DNA of 56,818 bases from Rubricella sp038526735. Lineage in GTDB: Bacteria; Pseudomonadota; Alphaproteobacteria; Rhodobacterales; Rhodobacteraceae. Of this stretch, positions 43,539 through 51,483 are shown piece after piece. The notes beneath the pieces were generated by a model. It did no database searches and was not told the DNA's origin. It saw only the letters and a list, made by a program, of their open reading frames with translations. Made by a program: the position numbers and the translations under genes. Each line of letters starts with the position of its first letter. Within the stretch, counting starts at the first letter, position 1. The stretch is taken from positions 1 through 56,818 of the forward strand of contig JBCBGM010000017.1 of assembly GCA_038526735.1 (NCBI GenBank). The letters run 5' to 3'.

Positions 43539-44039
43539 CACGCACTCCAAACAACAGTTTTCCCCAATACGTTGGATATCTCAAAATGTGCACGCGACAA
43601 AGACAATCTGGTGGCAGTTTTGTGATTATGGAGGAAGACGTGGCCATTACGCCCTCACTTTGTACTGGTGAGCACCGCCGATTTAGTGAGGAAGACCTTC
43701 TTGACCTCACACCGGACAGGGGGCGGAGCCTACGCTTTAGACAGTTTCAGTTCGTGTGCAGGCAGTGCCCGATTGGCTGCATCGGCTGACGGGGACGACG
43801 CACCGGATGCGCAGTCGTACGAACGGTATTGGCCCGTCGCGCATAGCAGGTGGGTGCCCCCCAGCGCGCCGCCGTGACCTACCGAAGATGTACAAAAACC
43901 TCCACTGCATGGGATTTACGACACCGAAGAAGCAAGAAAGTATAGCACCCAGCACGTTTCGTAGTGGTTTGACCCCGATTTTCATCGCTGTCTAAGAGCG
44001 TCACGGGACAAACCCGGGCAACCTTTTTGGGAGGAAACC
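43539..44039. other. Divergent gap between the giant gene and the polyol operon
   Basis: No gene is supported in these 501 bases, although short open frames exist. It is less GC-rich than average. It must hold the promoters of both the giant gene and smoE. A GGGAGG ribosome-binding site lies just before smoE. A TATAGC at 43941-43946 could be a -10, without a convincing -35. Confidence 0.45.
43686..43710. promoter_or_regulatory. Candidate operator upstream of the polyol operon
   Basis: Inverted repeat GTGAGG-N13-CCTCAC with an inner GAAGACCTTC. It is the clearest dyad in the gap and could bind the AraC regulator of the operon or another regulator. AraC proteins often use direct repeats, so the link is uncertain. 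Confidence 0.3.
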
Positions 44040-45326
44040 ATGAAGAAATTGACCGTCTCAGCGCTTGCGCTGATGACTGCGGGAGCTGTTGCATCTCAGG
44101 CCTCCGCGCAGGAACTCACCATCGCTATCGTCAACAACGGCCACATGATCAACATGCAGTCCGTTGCCGAGGCCTACACCGCCGAGACCGGCGTGACGCT
44201 CAGCTGGGTGTCGCTGGAAGAAGGCGTTCTGCGCGAGCAGGTGACGTCCGACACCGCAACCGGTGGCGGCCAGTACGACATCATCAACATCGGTATGCAG
44301 GAAGCGCCGATCTGGGGTGCCGCTGGCTGGATCGAGCCCCTTGAGTTTGGCGCAGACTATGACGTCGATGACATCCTGCCCGCGATGCGCGCTGGGCTCA
44401 GCCACGAGGGCACGATGTATGCCGCGCCCTTCTACGGCGAAAGCTCAATGGTCATGTACCGCAAGGACCTGACGGACGCAGCAGGTGTCACCATCAACGA
44501 CAACGACAGCTGGGCGCGCATCAAGAACGCGGCAGCGGCGATCCACGACCCCGACAACGGCGTCTACGGCGTCTGCCTGCGCGGCAAGCCGGGCTGGGGC
44601 GACAACATGGCGTTTATCACCACCGTGGTGAACTCCTTCGGTGGCGCTTGGTTCGATGAAGAAGGCCGACCGCAGCTTGACTCAGCGATGTGGAACGAGG
44701 CGATCAACTTCTACGTTGATCTCCTGGGCACCTACGGCCCTCCGGGCTCTGAGGGTAACTCGTTCAACGAGATCCTCGCGCTCTACAACGAAGGCCGTTG
44801 TGGCATGTGGATCGACGCCACAATCGCTGCCTCCTTCCTTGAGGTAGACGGCGTGGCCTACGCACAGTCCCCGAACGCAGGTAACGCTGCTGGTGCGAAC
44901 TGGCTCTGGGCTTGGGCGATGGCGATCCCGGCGGGCTCCCCTAACGCGGAAGCAGCGTCTGACTTCATCGAGTGGGCAACCTCCAAAGAGTATGTGCAGG
45001 CCGTGGCAGCGCATCCTGACTTTGGTTGGGGCTCGGTTCCGACCGGTCAGCGCGCGTCCACCTACGAGCAGCCTGGCTTCCAGGCAGCGGCAGCATTTGC
45101 CGATGCTGAGCTTGCAGCGATCGAGTCCGCCGCTCCCGAAGCGTCTGACCTGAAGCCTTACGTGGGTGTTCAGTTCGCTGCGATCCCTGAGTTCCCGCAG
45201 GTCGGCTCTGCCGTCGCGCAGGAAATGGCAGCGGCCCTCTCCGGCGCAAAGTCGGTGGAAGAGGCGCTGGCGGATGCACAATCCGCAGCTGACGCGATCA
45301 TGCGTGAAGCGGGCTACTACGAGTAA
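44040..45326 (+). CDS. smoE: Polyol (sorbitol/mannitol type) ABC transporter substrate-binding protein
   Basis: Periplasmic family-1 extracellular solute-binding protein, 428 aa, with a signal peptide cleaved after about residue 23 (ASQASA-QE). Features of the sugar-alcohol binding group include NIGMQEAPIWGAAGWIEPLE, FYGESSMVMYRKDL and GRCGMWIDATIAASFLE. A GGGAGG ribosome-binding site is well placed. It heads an operon with two permeases, two dehydrogenases, a regulator and the ATPase, matching the smo operon of Rhodobacter sphaeroides in content. Two hairpins follow the gene and may raise the level of this message relative to the permeases. Confidence 0.9.
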   Translation: MKKLTVSALALMTAGAVASQASAQELTIAIVNNGHMINMQSVAEAYTAETGVTLSWVSLEEGVLREQVTSDTATGGGQYDIINIGMQEAPIWGAAGWIEPLEFGADYDVDDILPAMRAGLSHEGTMYAAPFYGESSMVMYRKDLTDAAGVTINDNDSWARIKNAAAAIHDPDNGVYGVCLRGKPGWGDNMAFITTVVNSFGGAWFDEEGRPQLDSAMWNEAINFYVDLLGTYGPPGSEGNSFNEILALYNEGRCGMWIDATIAASFLEVDGVAYAQSPNAGNAAGANWLWAWAMAIPAGSPNAEAASDFIEWATSKEYVQAVAAHPDFGWGSVPTGQRASTYEQPGFQAAAAFADAELAAIESAAPEASDLKPYVGVQFAAIPEFPQVGSAVAQEMAAALSGAKSVEEALADAQSAADAIMREAGYYE

Positions 45327-45337
45327 GCCCTGCGACC

Positions 45338-45404
45338 GGAGGGGGCAGGCCAGTGCCCCCTCCACCCCACCAGACCTTTTGACAAAGCGGCGCGCTGGCC
45401 GCTT
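45338..45404 (+). other. Two intercistronic hairpins after the binding-protein gene
   Basis: The first is a perfect 10-bp stem GGAGGGGGCA/TGCCCCCTCC (45338-45363); the second is a perfect 7-bp stem AAGCGGC/GCCGCTT (45385-45404). Neither has a proper T-run, so they fit 3'-end stabilisation or partial termination between smoE and smoF, common after binding-protein genes. Confidence 0.6.
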
Positions 45405-45470
45405 CTTCTAAAGGCCTGTGACGGTCCACAGAGACCGCGCACCTAACCTGGGTCCTTGGGAGGAGCCATC

Positions 45471-46409
45471 ATGGAGAACAGAACGCTGGTGCGTCTTTTG
45501 CAGACGCCTGCCGTCATCCTGCTACTGATCTGGATGCTCGTGCCGCTGAGCATGACGCTCTATTTCTCGTTCATCCGCTACGTGCTCAACAGCCTGCGGA
45601 GGCCCGAGTGGACCACGCCGTCAATCGAGAACTGGCGCGGTTTCGGCAACTACCAGTTCGTCTGGAACAACGACGGGTTTTGGCTGGCGATCTACAACTC
45701 GGTGTTCATGGTCACCGCGATCATCGTGTTCACGGTGATCTTCGGCCTCGCCATCGCGATGCTTGTAAACCGCAGTTTTCCGGGTCGCGGGATCGTGCGG
45801 GTGCTGCTGATCTCCCCGTTCTTTGTGATGCCTGCGGTGAATGCCGTGCTTTGGATCAACATGATCCTCGATCCGGTGCTGGGCCTGCAGGGCATCGCCG
45901 TAACGGGCCTCAACGAAATGATCGCAGGGTTGAGAGATTTTCCGGTGCTGGGGGCCTTCTTCTCCCTTTGGCCCGATCTGGAGCCGATCTCTTTCCGTGC
46001 GACGCAGACGTCGGCCATTGCGGTCATCATCATGGTGACATGGCAGTGGACGCCGTTTGCGGTGCTGATCTTCATGACATCCCTTCAATCTGAAGATCAG
46101 CAACAAAAAGAGGCGGCCATTCTCGACGGCGCCAACGCCTGGAGCCGCTTTCGCAACCTCACGCTGCCGCATCTGGGCCGCCCCATCGCGATTGTGGTGA
46201 TGATCCAGGCGATCTTTCACCTCTCGCTTTATGCGGAGATCGAGATCGTCAGCCGCGGCAACGGGAACAAGAACCTGCCCTATCTGATCGGCGAGCTTGC
46301 CACGAACAACATCGGGGCTGCGAGCGCCGCAGGTATCTTTGCCGTCATCCTTGCCAACATCGTCGCGATCTTCCTGCTGCGGATGATCTCCAAAACCCTG
46401 ATGGATTGA
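45471..46409 (+). CDS. smoF: Polyol ABC transporter permease 1
   Basis: MalF-type inner-membrane permease, 312 aa with six hydrophobic segments. The EAA loop that contacts the ATPase is visible as EAAILDGANAWSRFRNLTLPHL near residues 218-239. ATG 45471 follows GGGAGGAG; an in-frame TTG at 45456 is less likely. The second permease starts 4 bases after its stop. Confidence 0.92.
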   Translation: MENRTLVRLLQTPAVILLLIWMLVPLSMTLYFSFIRYVLNSLRRPEWTTPSIENWRGFGNYQFVWNNDGFWLAIYNSVFMVTAIIVFTVIFGLAIAMLVNRSFPGRGIVRVLLISPFFVMPAVNAVLWINMILDPVLGLQGIAVTGLNEMIAGLRDFPVLGAFFSLWPDLEPISFRATQTSAIAVIIMVTWQWTPFAVLIFMTSLQSEDQQQKEAAILDGANAWSRFRNLTLPHLGRPIAIVVMIQAIFHLSLYAEIEIVSRGNGNKNLPYLIGELATNNIGAASAAGIFAVILANIVAIFLLRMISKTLMD

Positions 46410-46413
46410 GACC

Positions 46414-47250
46414 ATGGCTATTGTCGCACAAGAAACGAAGTTCGTGAAATTCGCCCTGCCCATCGTGGCCTGGAGCGTGGCGATTATCTTCTTCTTCCCG
46501 ATTTTCTGGATGATCCTGACGAGCTTCAAAACCGATGCCGATGCGGTCAAGCCCGAGAACCTGATCCTCTTCCAGCCAACGCTGGAGAACTATCTGAACA
46601 TGACGGAGAATTACGACTATTGGCGCTTTGCCATCAACTCCGTCATCACCGCGACCTTTGCCACGGTCTTTGCGCTCTTTGTCGGGGTGCCTGCCGCCTA
46701 TGCCATGGCGTTCAACCAGACCAAACGCACCAAAGACGTGCTGATGTGGATGCTCTCTACCAAGATGCTGCCAGCTGCGGCAGTGCTCTATCCGATGACG
46801 TTCTTGACGAAGAACTTTCTGGGGATTTTCGACACCCACTTCCTCGTCATTCTGGTGCTGTGCCTGATCAACCTTCCGATCGTGGTCTGGATGCTGTTTA
46901 CCTACTTCAAAGAGATCCCGCGCGAAATCATTGAGGCGGGCAAGATGGACGGCGTCACCACTTGGGGTGAGATCAAAGACATCCTCATTCCGCTCGCCTG
47001 GGGTGGGGTCGCGTCTACGGCACTGTTGTGCTTCATCTTCTGCTGGAACGAGGCCTATTGGACCGTGCGCCTGACCACGACCGAAGCGGCGACCCTGTCG
47101 AAGCTGATCGAGGGCAACCGCGCACCTGAAGGCCTGTTCTTTGGCCGCCTCTCGGCGGTGTCTACGGCAGCCGTCGGCCCGATCATCGTGCTCGGCTGGT
47201 TCTGCCAAAAGCAGTTGGTTCAGGGCCTCACGTTCGGAGCGGTCAAGTGA
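46414..47250 (+). CDS. smoG: Polyol ABC transporter permease 2
   Basis: MalG-type permease, 278 aa, six hydrophobic segments. EAA-loop features are REIIEAGKMDGVTTWGEIKD. It begins 4 bases after smoF and overlaps the SDR gene by 4 bases at its end. Confidence 0.92.
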   Translation: MAIVAQETKFVKFALPIVAWSVAIIFFFPIFWMILTSFKTDADAVKPENLILFQPTLENYLNMTENYDYWRFAINSVITATFATVFALFVGVPAAYAMAFNQTKRTKDVLMWMLSTKMLPAAAVLYPMTFLTKNFLGIFDTHFLVILVLCLINLPIVVWMLFTYFKEIPREIIEAGKMDGVTTWGEIKDILIPLAWGGVASTALLCFIFCWNEAYWTVRLTTTEAATLSKLIEGNRAPEGLFFGRLSAVSTAAVGPIIVLGWFCQKQLVQGLTFGAVK

Positions 47251-48008
47251 TCGATGCGGCCCCCACGTCCCTCGCTGGCAAAACCTGCCTCGTGACCGGG
47301 GCGAATGGTGGGATCGGCGTGGCGATTGCAGAGCATTTTGCCGCCCTCGGCGCGCGGGTGCTGACAACGGATTTGGGGCCGGTGTTTGCCGGGAATTGCA
47401 CGACGGAGCACCGCGCCTTTGACCTGCTTTCCGCCGAGGGCATGCAAGCGTGCTGCGACTGGATCGCGGCGACGGAACCGGATGTGCTGGTGAACAACGC
47501 AGCTCTGTTTGACATGGGCTCAGTTCTCGACGCGGACCTTGCGCAGTACGATCGCCTCTTCACCGTCAACGTCCGTGCGATGTACGCGCTGATGCAGGTT
47601 GCCGCGCAGTCCATGGCGCATCGCAAGAGCGGGTCGATCATCAACCTCGCCAGCCAAGCCGGTCATCGCGGGGAGGCGCTGGTCGCCCATTACTGCGCCA
47701 CCAAGGCCGCCGTGATCAGCTACACCCAATCCGCCGCCCTCGCTCTGGCGCCGCACAAGGTGCGGGTGAACGCAATCTCCCCCGGCGTGATAGACACGCC
47801 GATGTGGGACACGGTGGATGCCCTCTTTGCCAAGTTCGAGGGCAAAGAGATTGGTCAGAAAAAACGTGAAGTCGGGGAGGCCGTGCCGCTGGGGGCTATG
47901 GGCACCCCGCAGGATGTCGCCCGCGTCGCTGTCTTTCTCGCCTCTGATCAGTCCGCCTACATGACCGCCCAGACGCTCAGCGTCGATGGCGGAAATGTGT
48001 TGAGGTAG
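47247..48008 (+). CDS. smoS: SDR polyol dehydrogenase, SmoS-like
   Basis: Oxidises a sugar alcohol to its ketose (sorbitol to fructose in the Rhodobacter SmoS). The 253 residues have TGANGGIG at the nucleotide site, VLVNNAALFDMG, the catalytic Ser in NLASQAGHRGEALV and YxxxK in HYCATKAA. The NNAALFD, SQAG-RGEALV and GQKKREVGEAVPLG segments look very like those of SmoS, and the operon context agrees. The start overlaps smoG by 4 bases. Galactitol or another polyol remains possible. Confidence 0.88.
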   Translation: MIDAAPTSLAGKTCLVTGANGGIGVAIAEHFAALGARVLTTDLGPVFAGNCTTEHRAFDLLSAEGMQACCDWIAATEPDVLVNNAALFDMGSVLDADLAQYDRLFTVNVRAMYALMQVAAQSMAHRKSGSIINLASQAGHRGEALVAHYCATKAAVISYTQSAALALAPHKVRVNAISPGVIDTPMWDTVDALFAKFEGKEIGQKKREVGEAVPLGAMGTPQDVARVAVFLASDQSAYMTAQTLSVDGGNVLR

Positions 48009-48011
48009 CTG

Positions 48012-48908
48012 ATGTCGATCTTGAAGCCTGAGTTTGAATTCGTCGACAACGCGTCAGAGTCGGTGCGCTACCTAGAGCACGGCTGGCCCACAGACCTGTG
48101 CCGGTGGCACAGTCACGAGGTCTATGAATTGCATCTCCTGACCTCGACAACGGGCAAGGCGTTTGTGGGTGAGCATATTGGCGAGTTCAAACCCGGCTCG
48201 CTCTATCTTGTTGGCCCGCAACTGCCGCACAATTGGGTAACCGATGAGGTCGGCAACTACGAACCCGTTCCGTTGCGGGACATGCTCGTGCAGTTCAGCG
48301 ACGCAAGCATGAACCACTTGGCCGAGGGCTTTCCGGAGTTTCGCGCCTTTGACGACCTGCTCCAGCGCGCCCGCGGCGGGATCGAGTTTGTCGACTTTGA
48401 CCTCTCGATCGCAAAAATGCACCTCGCCTCGATCCGCGATGCGCGCGGCGCTGAGCGGATTTTGCGGTTCTTGATGCTTCTTAACGCAGTCAACGCGCAC
48501 CCAAACCAGAAGCGACTCTCCGAACAGGCGGTGGCCTTTCCGGATTATGCGGCGGGTGGGCGCGGGATTGGCGATGTCGTTGATCACATCACCACGCATT
48601 TTGCCGAAGAGATGTCGCTGGAAGAGGCCGCTGCGATGGCGCATCTGAGCCCCACGGCCTTTTCTCGCAGATTTCAGAAATTCACCGGCACCAAGTTCAC
48701 CGATTTCGTCAACAAGGTCCGGGTTGGGCAAGCCTGCGCGATGTTGCAAGCAACGGACGAAAAGGTGGCCACGATCTGCTTTGAGGTTGGCTTTCGCAAC
48801 ATCGCCAACTTCAACCGGCAATTCTTGCGTGTAAAGGCAATGACCCCCTCGGCCTACCGCGATCTGGTGCGCGCAGAGCTGCGTCCGAGCCAAAGAGAAC
48901 TCACATGA
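48012..48908 (+). CDS. AraC-family transcriptional regulator inside the polyol operon
   Basis: A 298-residue regulator with an N-terminal cupin-like sensing domain (DLCRWHSHEVYELHLLT, LVGPQLPHNW) and two C-terminal HTH motifs (residues about 190-285: MSLEEAAAMAHLSPTAFSRR, ATICFEVGFRNIANFNRQF). It lies between the two dehydrogenase genes and overlaps the next gene by 4 bases, so it is made together with the enzymes it probably controls, giving autoregulation. Confidence 0.9.
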   Translation: MSILKPEFEFVDNASESVRYLEHGWPTDLCRWHSHEVYELHLLTSTTGKAFVGEHIGEFKPGSLYLVGPQLPHNWVTDEVGNYEPVPLRDMLVQFSDASMNHLAEGFPEFRAFDDLLQRARGGIEFVDFDLSIAKMHLASIRDARGAERILRFLMLLNAVNAHPNQKRLSEQAVAFPDYAAGGRGIGDVVDHITTHFAEEMSLEEAAAMAHLSPTAFSRRFQKFTGTKFTDFVNKVRVGQACAMLQATDEKVATICFEVGFRNIANFNRQFLRVKAMTPSAYRDLVRAELRPSQRELT

Positions 48909-50320
48909 AGACCCCTGCCCTCTTTCGTACCAGCTATGATCAATCTGCCTGCGAAATTGGCTGGATTCACATCGGCTACGGGGCATTTCACCGTGCGCAT
49001 CAGGCGGTGTATCTCGACGACTACATGGAGCGTACGGGCGATCTACGCTGGGGCATTGCGGCGATCAATCTGCGCGACGCCCAGTCAGCCTCGTTTGCGG
49101 AGGCCTCTGAGATGGCTCAGGGCTATGTTCTGAAATCCATCGCACCCGATCATACGCTGAGCTACCGCGCTGTTCGCCCGCATGTTGCTTTCGTCGATGC
49201 GGCGCAGGCCCTTGCACAGGCGTTGGAGTTATTTGAACGGCCCAGCGTCAGCGTTGCCTCGATGACGGTGACCGAAAGCGGCTATGCGTTCCGCAGCGAC
49301 TGGAGCCTTAACCTAGATGCTCCAGAGATCAGCGCAGACCTGTCCTCCCCCGCCACGCCTCACACGATCTACGGGTTTTTCGCCCGCGCGCTTGAGCGGC
49401 GGATGCAAAGCGGCAGCGGCCCGCTGACGATCTTGTGTTGCGACAACATCCGCAGCAACGGTCACGTTGTTGAAAACGCCATGCTCAGCTTTGTGGAGGC
49501 TGCTGGTAAGCCCGAGCTTGCCGCGTGGATCAGGGCGAATGTGACCTTTCCCTGCTCGATGGTGGACCGGATTACGCCGCGCGTCACGACGTCTCTCAAC
49601 GACGAAATCTCCACGCTCTTTCCCGAGCATGCGACCAGCCCAGTGCACGCGGAGGACTACACGCAGTGGGTGCTCGAAGATCGCTTCGCTGGGCCAATGC
49701 CTGACCTCACCAAGGCAGGCGTAGAGGTCGTGGCCGATGTCGCACCCTATGAGGAAGCCAAAATTCGCATCCTGAACGGCGGCCACACCGGCCTTGCCTA
49801 TCTTGGTGCGCTGGCGGGGCATCAAACCTTTGACCAGGCGATGCAGGACCAATCCCTTCGGGCGCATTTTGAGGCGTGGGAGCGGGATGAGGTTCTTCAC
49901 GGTTTGGGCGATGCGATCCCGTTTGATACCGCACTCTATCTCAACGCCGTCGCTGCACGGTTTGAGAACGCGGGCATTGGCGACCAGCTTGAGCGGATCT
50001 GTATGGACGGCTACTCCAAAATGCCGATCTACATCCGCCCAACGTTGGCTGCGTGTCTTGCGCGCGGGATTGTGCCCAAAGCGGGGTTTGATTGCATCGC
50101 GAGTTGGATCGTGTTTGCGCGTCGCGCCGCCGCAGGCCAGAGCGCTACGCCCTATCACGAGCCCTTTGCCGCCACGCTGGCGCCGCTTCTTGCACATGGC
50201 GCGGAAGAGGCGCTCGCCTCGGACGAGACGCTCTGGGGTGACCTCCCCAAAACCTACGCAACCTTCGTGCCGGGGATCACGGCCGCAATTCAACGGATGG
50301 ATGAACAATGGCAGGTTTGA
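48905..50320 (+). CDS. mtlK: Mannitol 2-dehydrogenase family polyol dehydrogenase
   Basis: Long-chain polyol dehydrogenase, which oxidises mannitol to fructose or D-arabinitol to xylulose. The 471-residue length is usual. The nucleotide region is HIGYGAFHRAHQAVYLDD at the N-terminus, and the catalytic K-x4-N-x2-H pattern is in KIRILNGGHTGLAYLG near residues 285-300. It overlaps the AraC gene by 4 bases at its start and the ATPase gene by 13 bases at its end. Confidence 0.92.
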   Translation: MKTPALFRTSYDQSACEIGWIHIGYGAFHRAHQAVYLDDYMERTGDLRWGIAAINLRDAQSASFAEASEMAQGYVLKSIAPDHTLSYRAVRPHVAFVDAAQALAQALELFERPSVSVASMTVTESGYAFRSDWSLNLDAPEISADLSSPATPHTIYGFFARALERRMQSGSGPLTILCCDNIRSNGHVVENAMLSFVEAAGKPELAAWIRANVTFPCSMVDRITPRVTTSLNDEISTLFPEHATSPVHAEDYTQWVLEDRFAGPMPDLTKAGVEVVADVAPYEEAKIRILNGGHTGLAYLGALAGHQTFDQAMQDQSLRAHFEAWERDEVLHGLGDAIPFDTALYLNAVAARFENAGIGDQLERICMDGYSKMPIYIRPTLAACLARGIVPKAGFDCIASWIVFARRAAAGQSATPYHEPFAATLAPLLAHGAEEALASDETLWGDLPKTYATFVPGITAAIQRMDEQWQV

Positions 50321-51339
50321 CGCTCAGAAACGTTGCAAAGGCATACGGTGAGGTGCGGGTGATCGAGAGCATCGACCTCGACATCAACGATGGGGAATTC
50401 GTGGTCTTTGTCGGCCCATCGGGCTGCGGAAAGTCTACGCTCCTGCGGATGATTGCGGGCCTTGAGGAAATCTCGGGCGGTGACGTCTCGATCGGAGACA
50501 CTGTTGTCAACGAGGTCGCGCCCGCAAAGCGCGGCGTGGCGATGGTGTTTCAGACCTATGCGCTCTACCCGCATATGACCGTCTTCAAGAACATGGCGTT
50601 TGGTCTGAAACAGGCGAAAATGCCCGAGGATCAGATCAACACGCGGGTGCGCGAAGCGGCAGAGATCTTGGAGATCACCCCGCTTCTTGACCGCACCCCG
50701 CGCGCGCTCTCGGGTGGGCAACGCCAGCGGGTCGCCATCGGCCGCGCCATTGTGCGCGAGCCTGACGTGTTCCTTTTTGACGAGCCGCTCTCAAACCTTG
50801 ATGCGGCCCTGCGTGTTCAAACCCGGATCGAGATCGCGCGGCTGCATGCCCGTCTCGGCACGACGATGATCTATGTGACCCATGATCAGGTGGAGGCGAT
50901 GACCCTTGCCGATAAGATCGTGGTGCTGCGTGGCGGCAATATCGAACAGGTCGGCGCACCGGTGGACCTCTACCACCGCCCCGACAACATGTTCGTCGCC
51001 GGGTTCATCGGTAGCCCAAAGATGAACTTCTTCGCCCCAGGTGATCTGACAGAGCACGGCCGGACGTTGCTGCCCGAGAGCGGGCATGCTTTGGGTGCGC
51101 GGCCTGAACATCTGACCGTTGTACCGCACGATCAAGCTCAGCTCATTGCGACGCCCGATCTTGTTGAAAACCTTGGGGAATACGCCCTGGTGCATTGCGA
51201 AAGTGCGGATGGCACCGAGTTTATCGTGAAGTCCCTAGAGCCTGAGTCGATTGTCAAAGGCCAGCCCTTGGGCTTTGCGGCAGACCCTGCGCGGCTGCAT
51301 GTCTTTGACAGCACCACAACGAAGCGTGTGGTTCGCTGA
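50308..51339 (+). CDS. smoK: Polyol ABC transporter ATP-binding protein
   Basis: MalK/UgpC-type ATPase, 343 aa. Walker A GPSGCGKST (near residue 36), signature LSGGQRQRVAIGRA, Walker B VFLFDEPLSNLDA, then the C-terminal TOBE/regulatory domain (ALGARPEHLTVV). It overlaps mtlK by 13 bases and is the last gene of the operon. No terminator is visible in the 144 bases that follow; the opposite-strand gene ends at 51484. Confidence 0.94.
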   Translation: MAGLTLRNVAKAYGEVRVIESIDLDINDGEFVVFVGPSGCGKSTLLRMIAGLEEISGGDVSIGDTVVNEVAPAKRGVAMVFQTYALYPHMTVFKNMAFGLKQAKMPEDQINTRVREAAEILEITPLLDRTPRALSGGQRQRVAIGRAIVREPDVFLFDEPLSNLDAALRVQTRIEIARLHARLGTTMIYVTHDQVEAMTLADKIVVLRGGNIEQVGAPVDLYHRPDNMFVAGFIGSPKMNFFAPGDLTEHGRTLLPESGHALGARPEHLTVVPHDQAQLIATPDLVENLGEYALVHCESADGTEFIVKSLEPESIVKGQPLGFAADPARLHVFDSTTTKRVVR

Positions 51340-51483
51340 TGGGGCTCTTTGTCGACTGATCAGGCGATCTCTCATCATGCGGCGTCGGTTGCGCGTTGTG
51401 TGGAGGATGCTTTGGCTTGAAGTCCGCCTTTGAGCATTGTCGTATCCTTGGGGAAAGCCGCGCGTTGCCACCTTTTCAAACCC

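Noticed and set aside
43526..43789. An 87-codon plus-strand frame in the gap before the polyol operon, weakly like a transposase N-terminus
   Set aside because: Similarity is too vague, it overlaps the giant gene start, and there are no inverted repeats or other transposon parts nearby.
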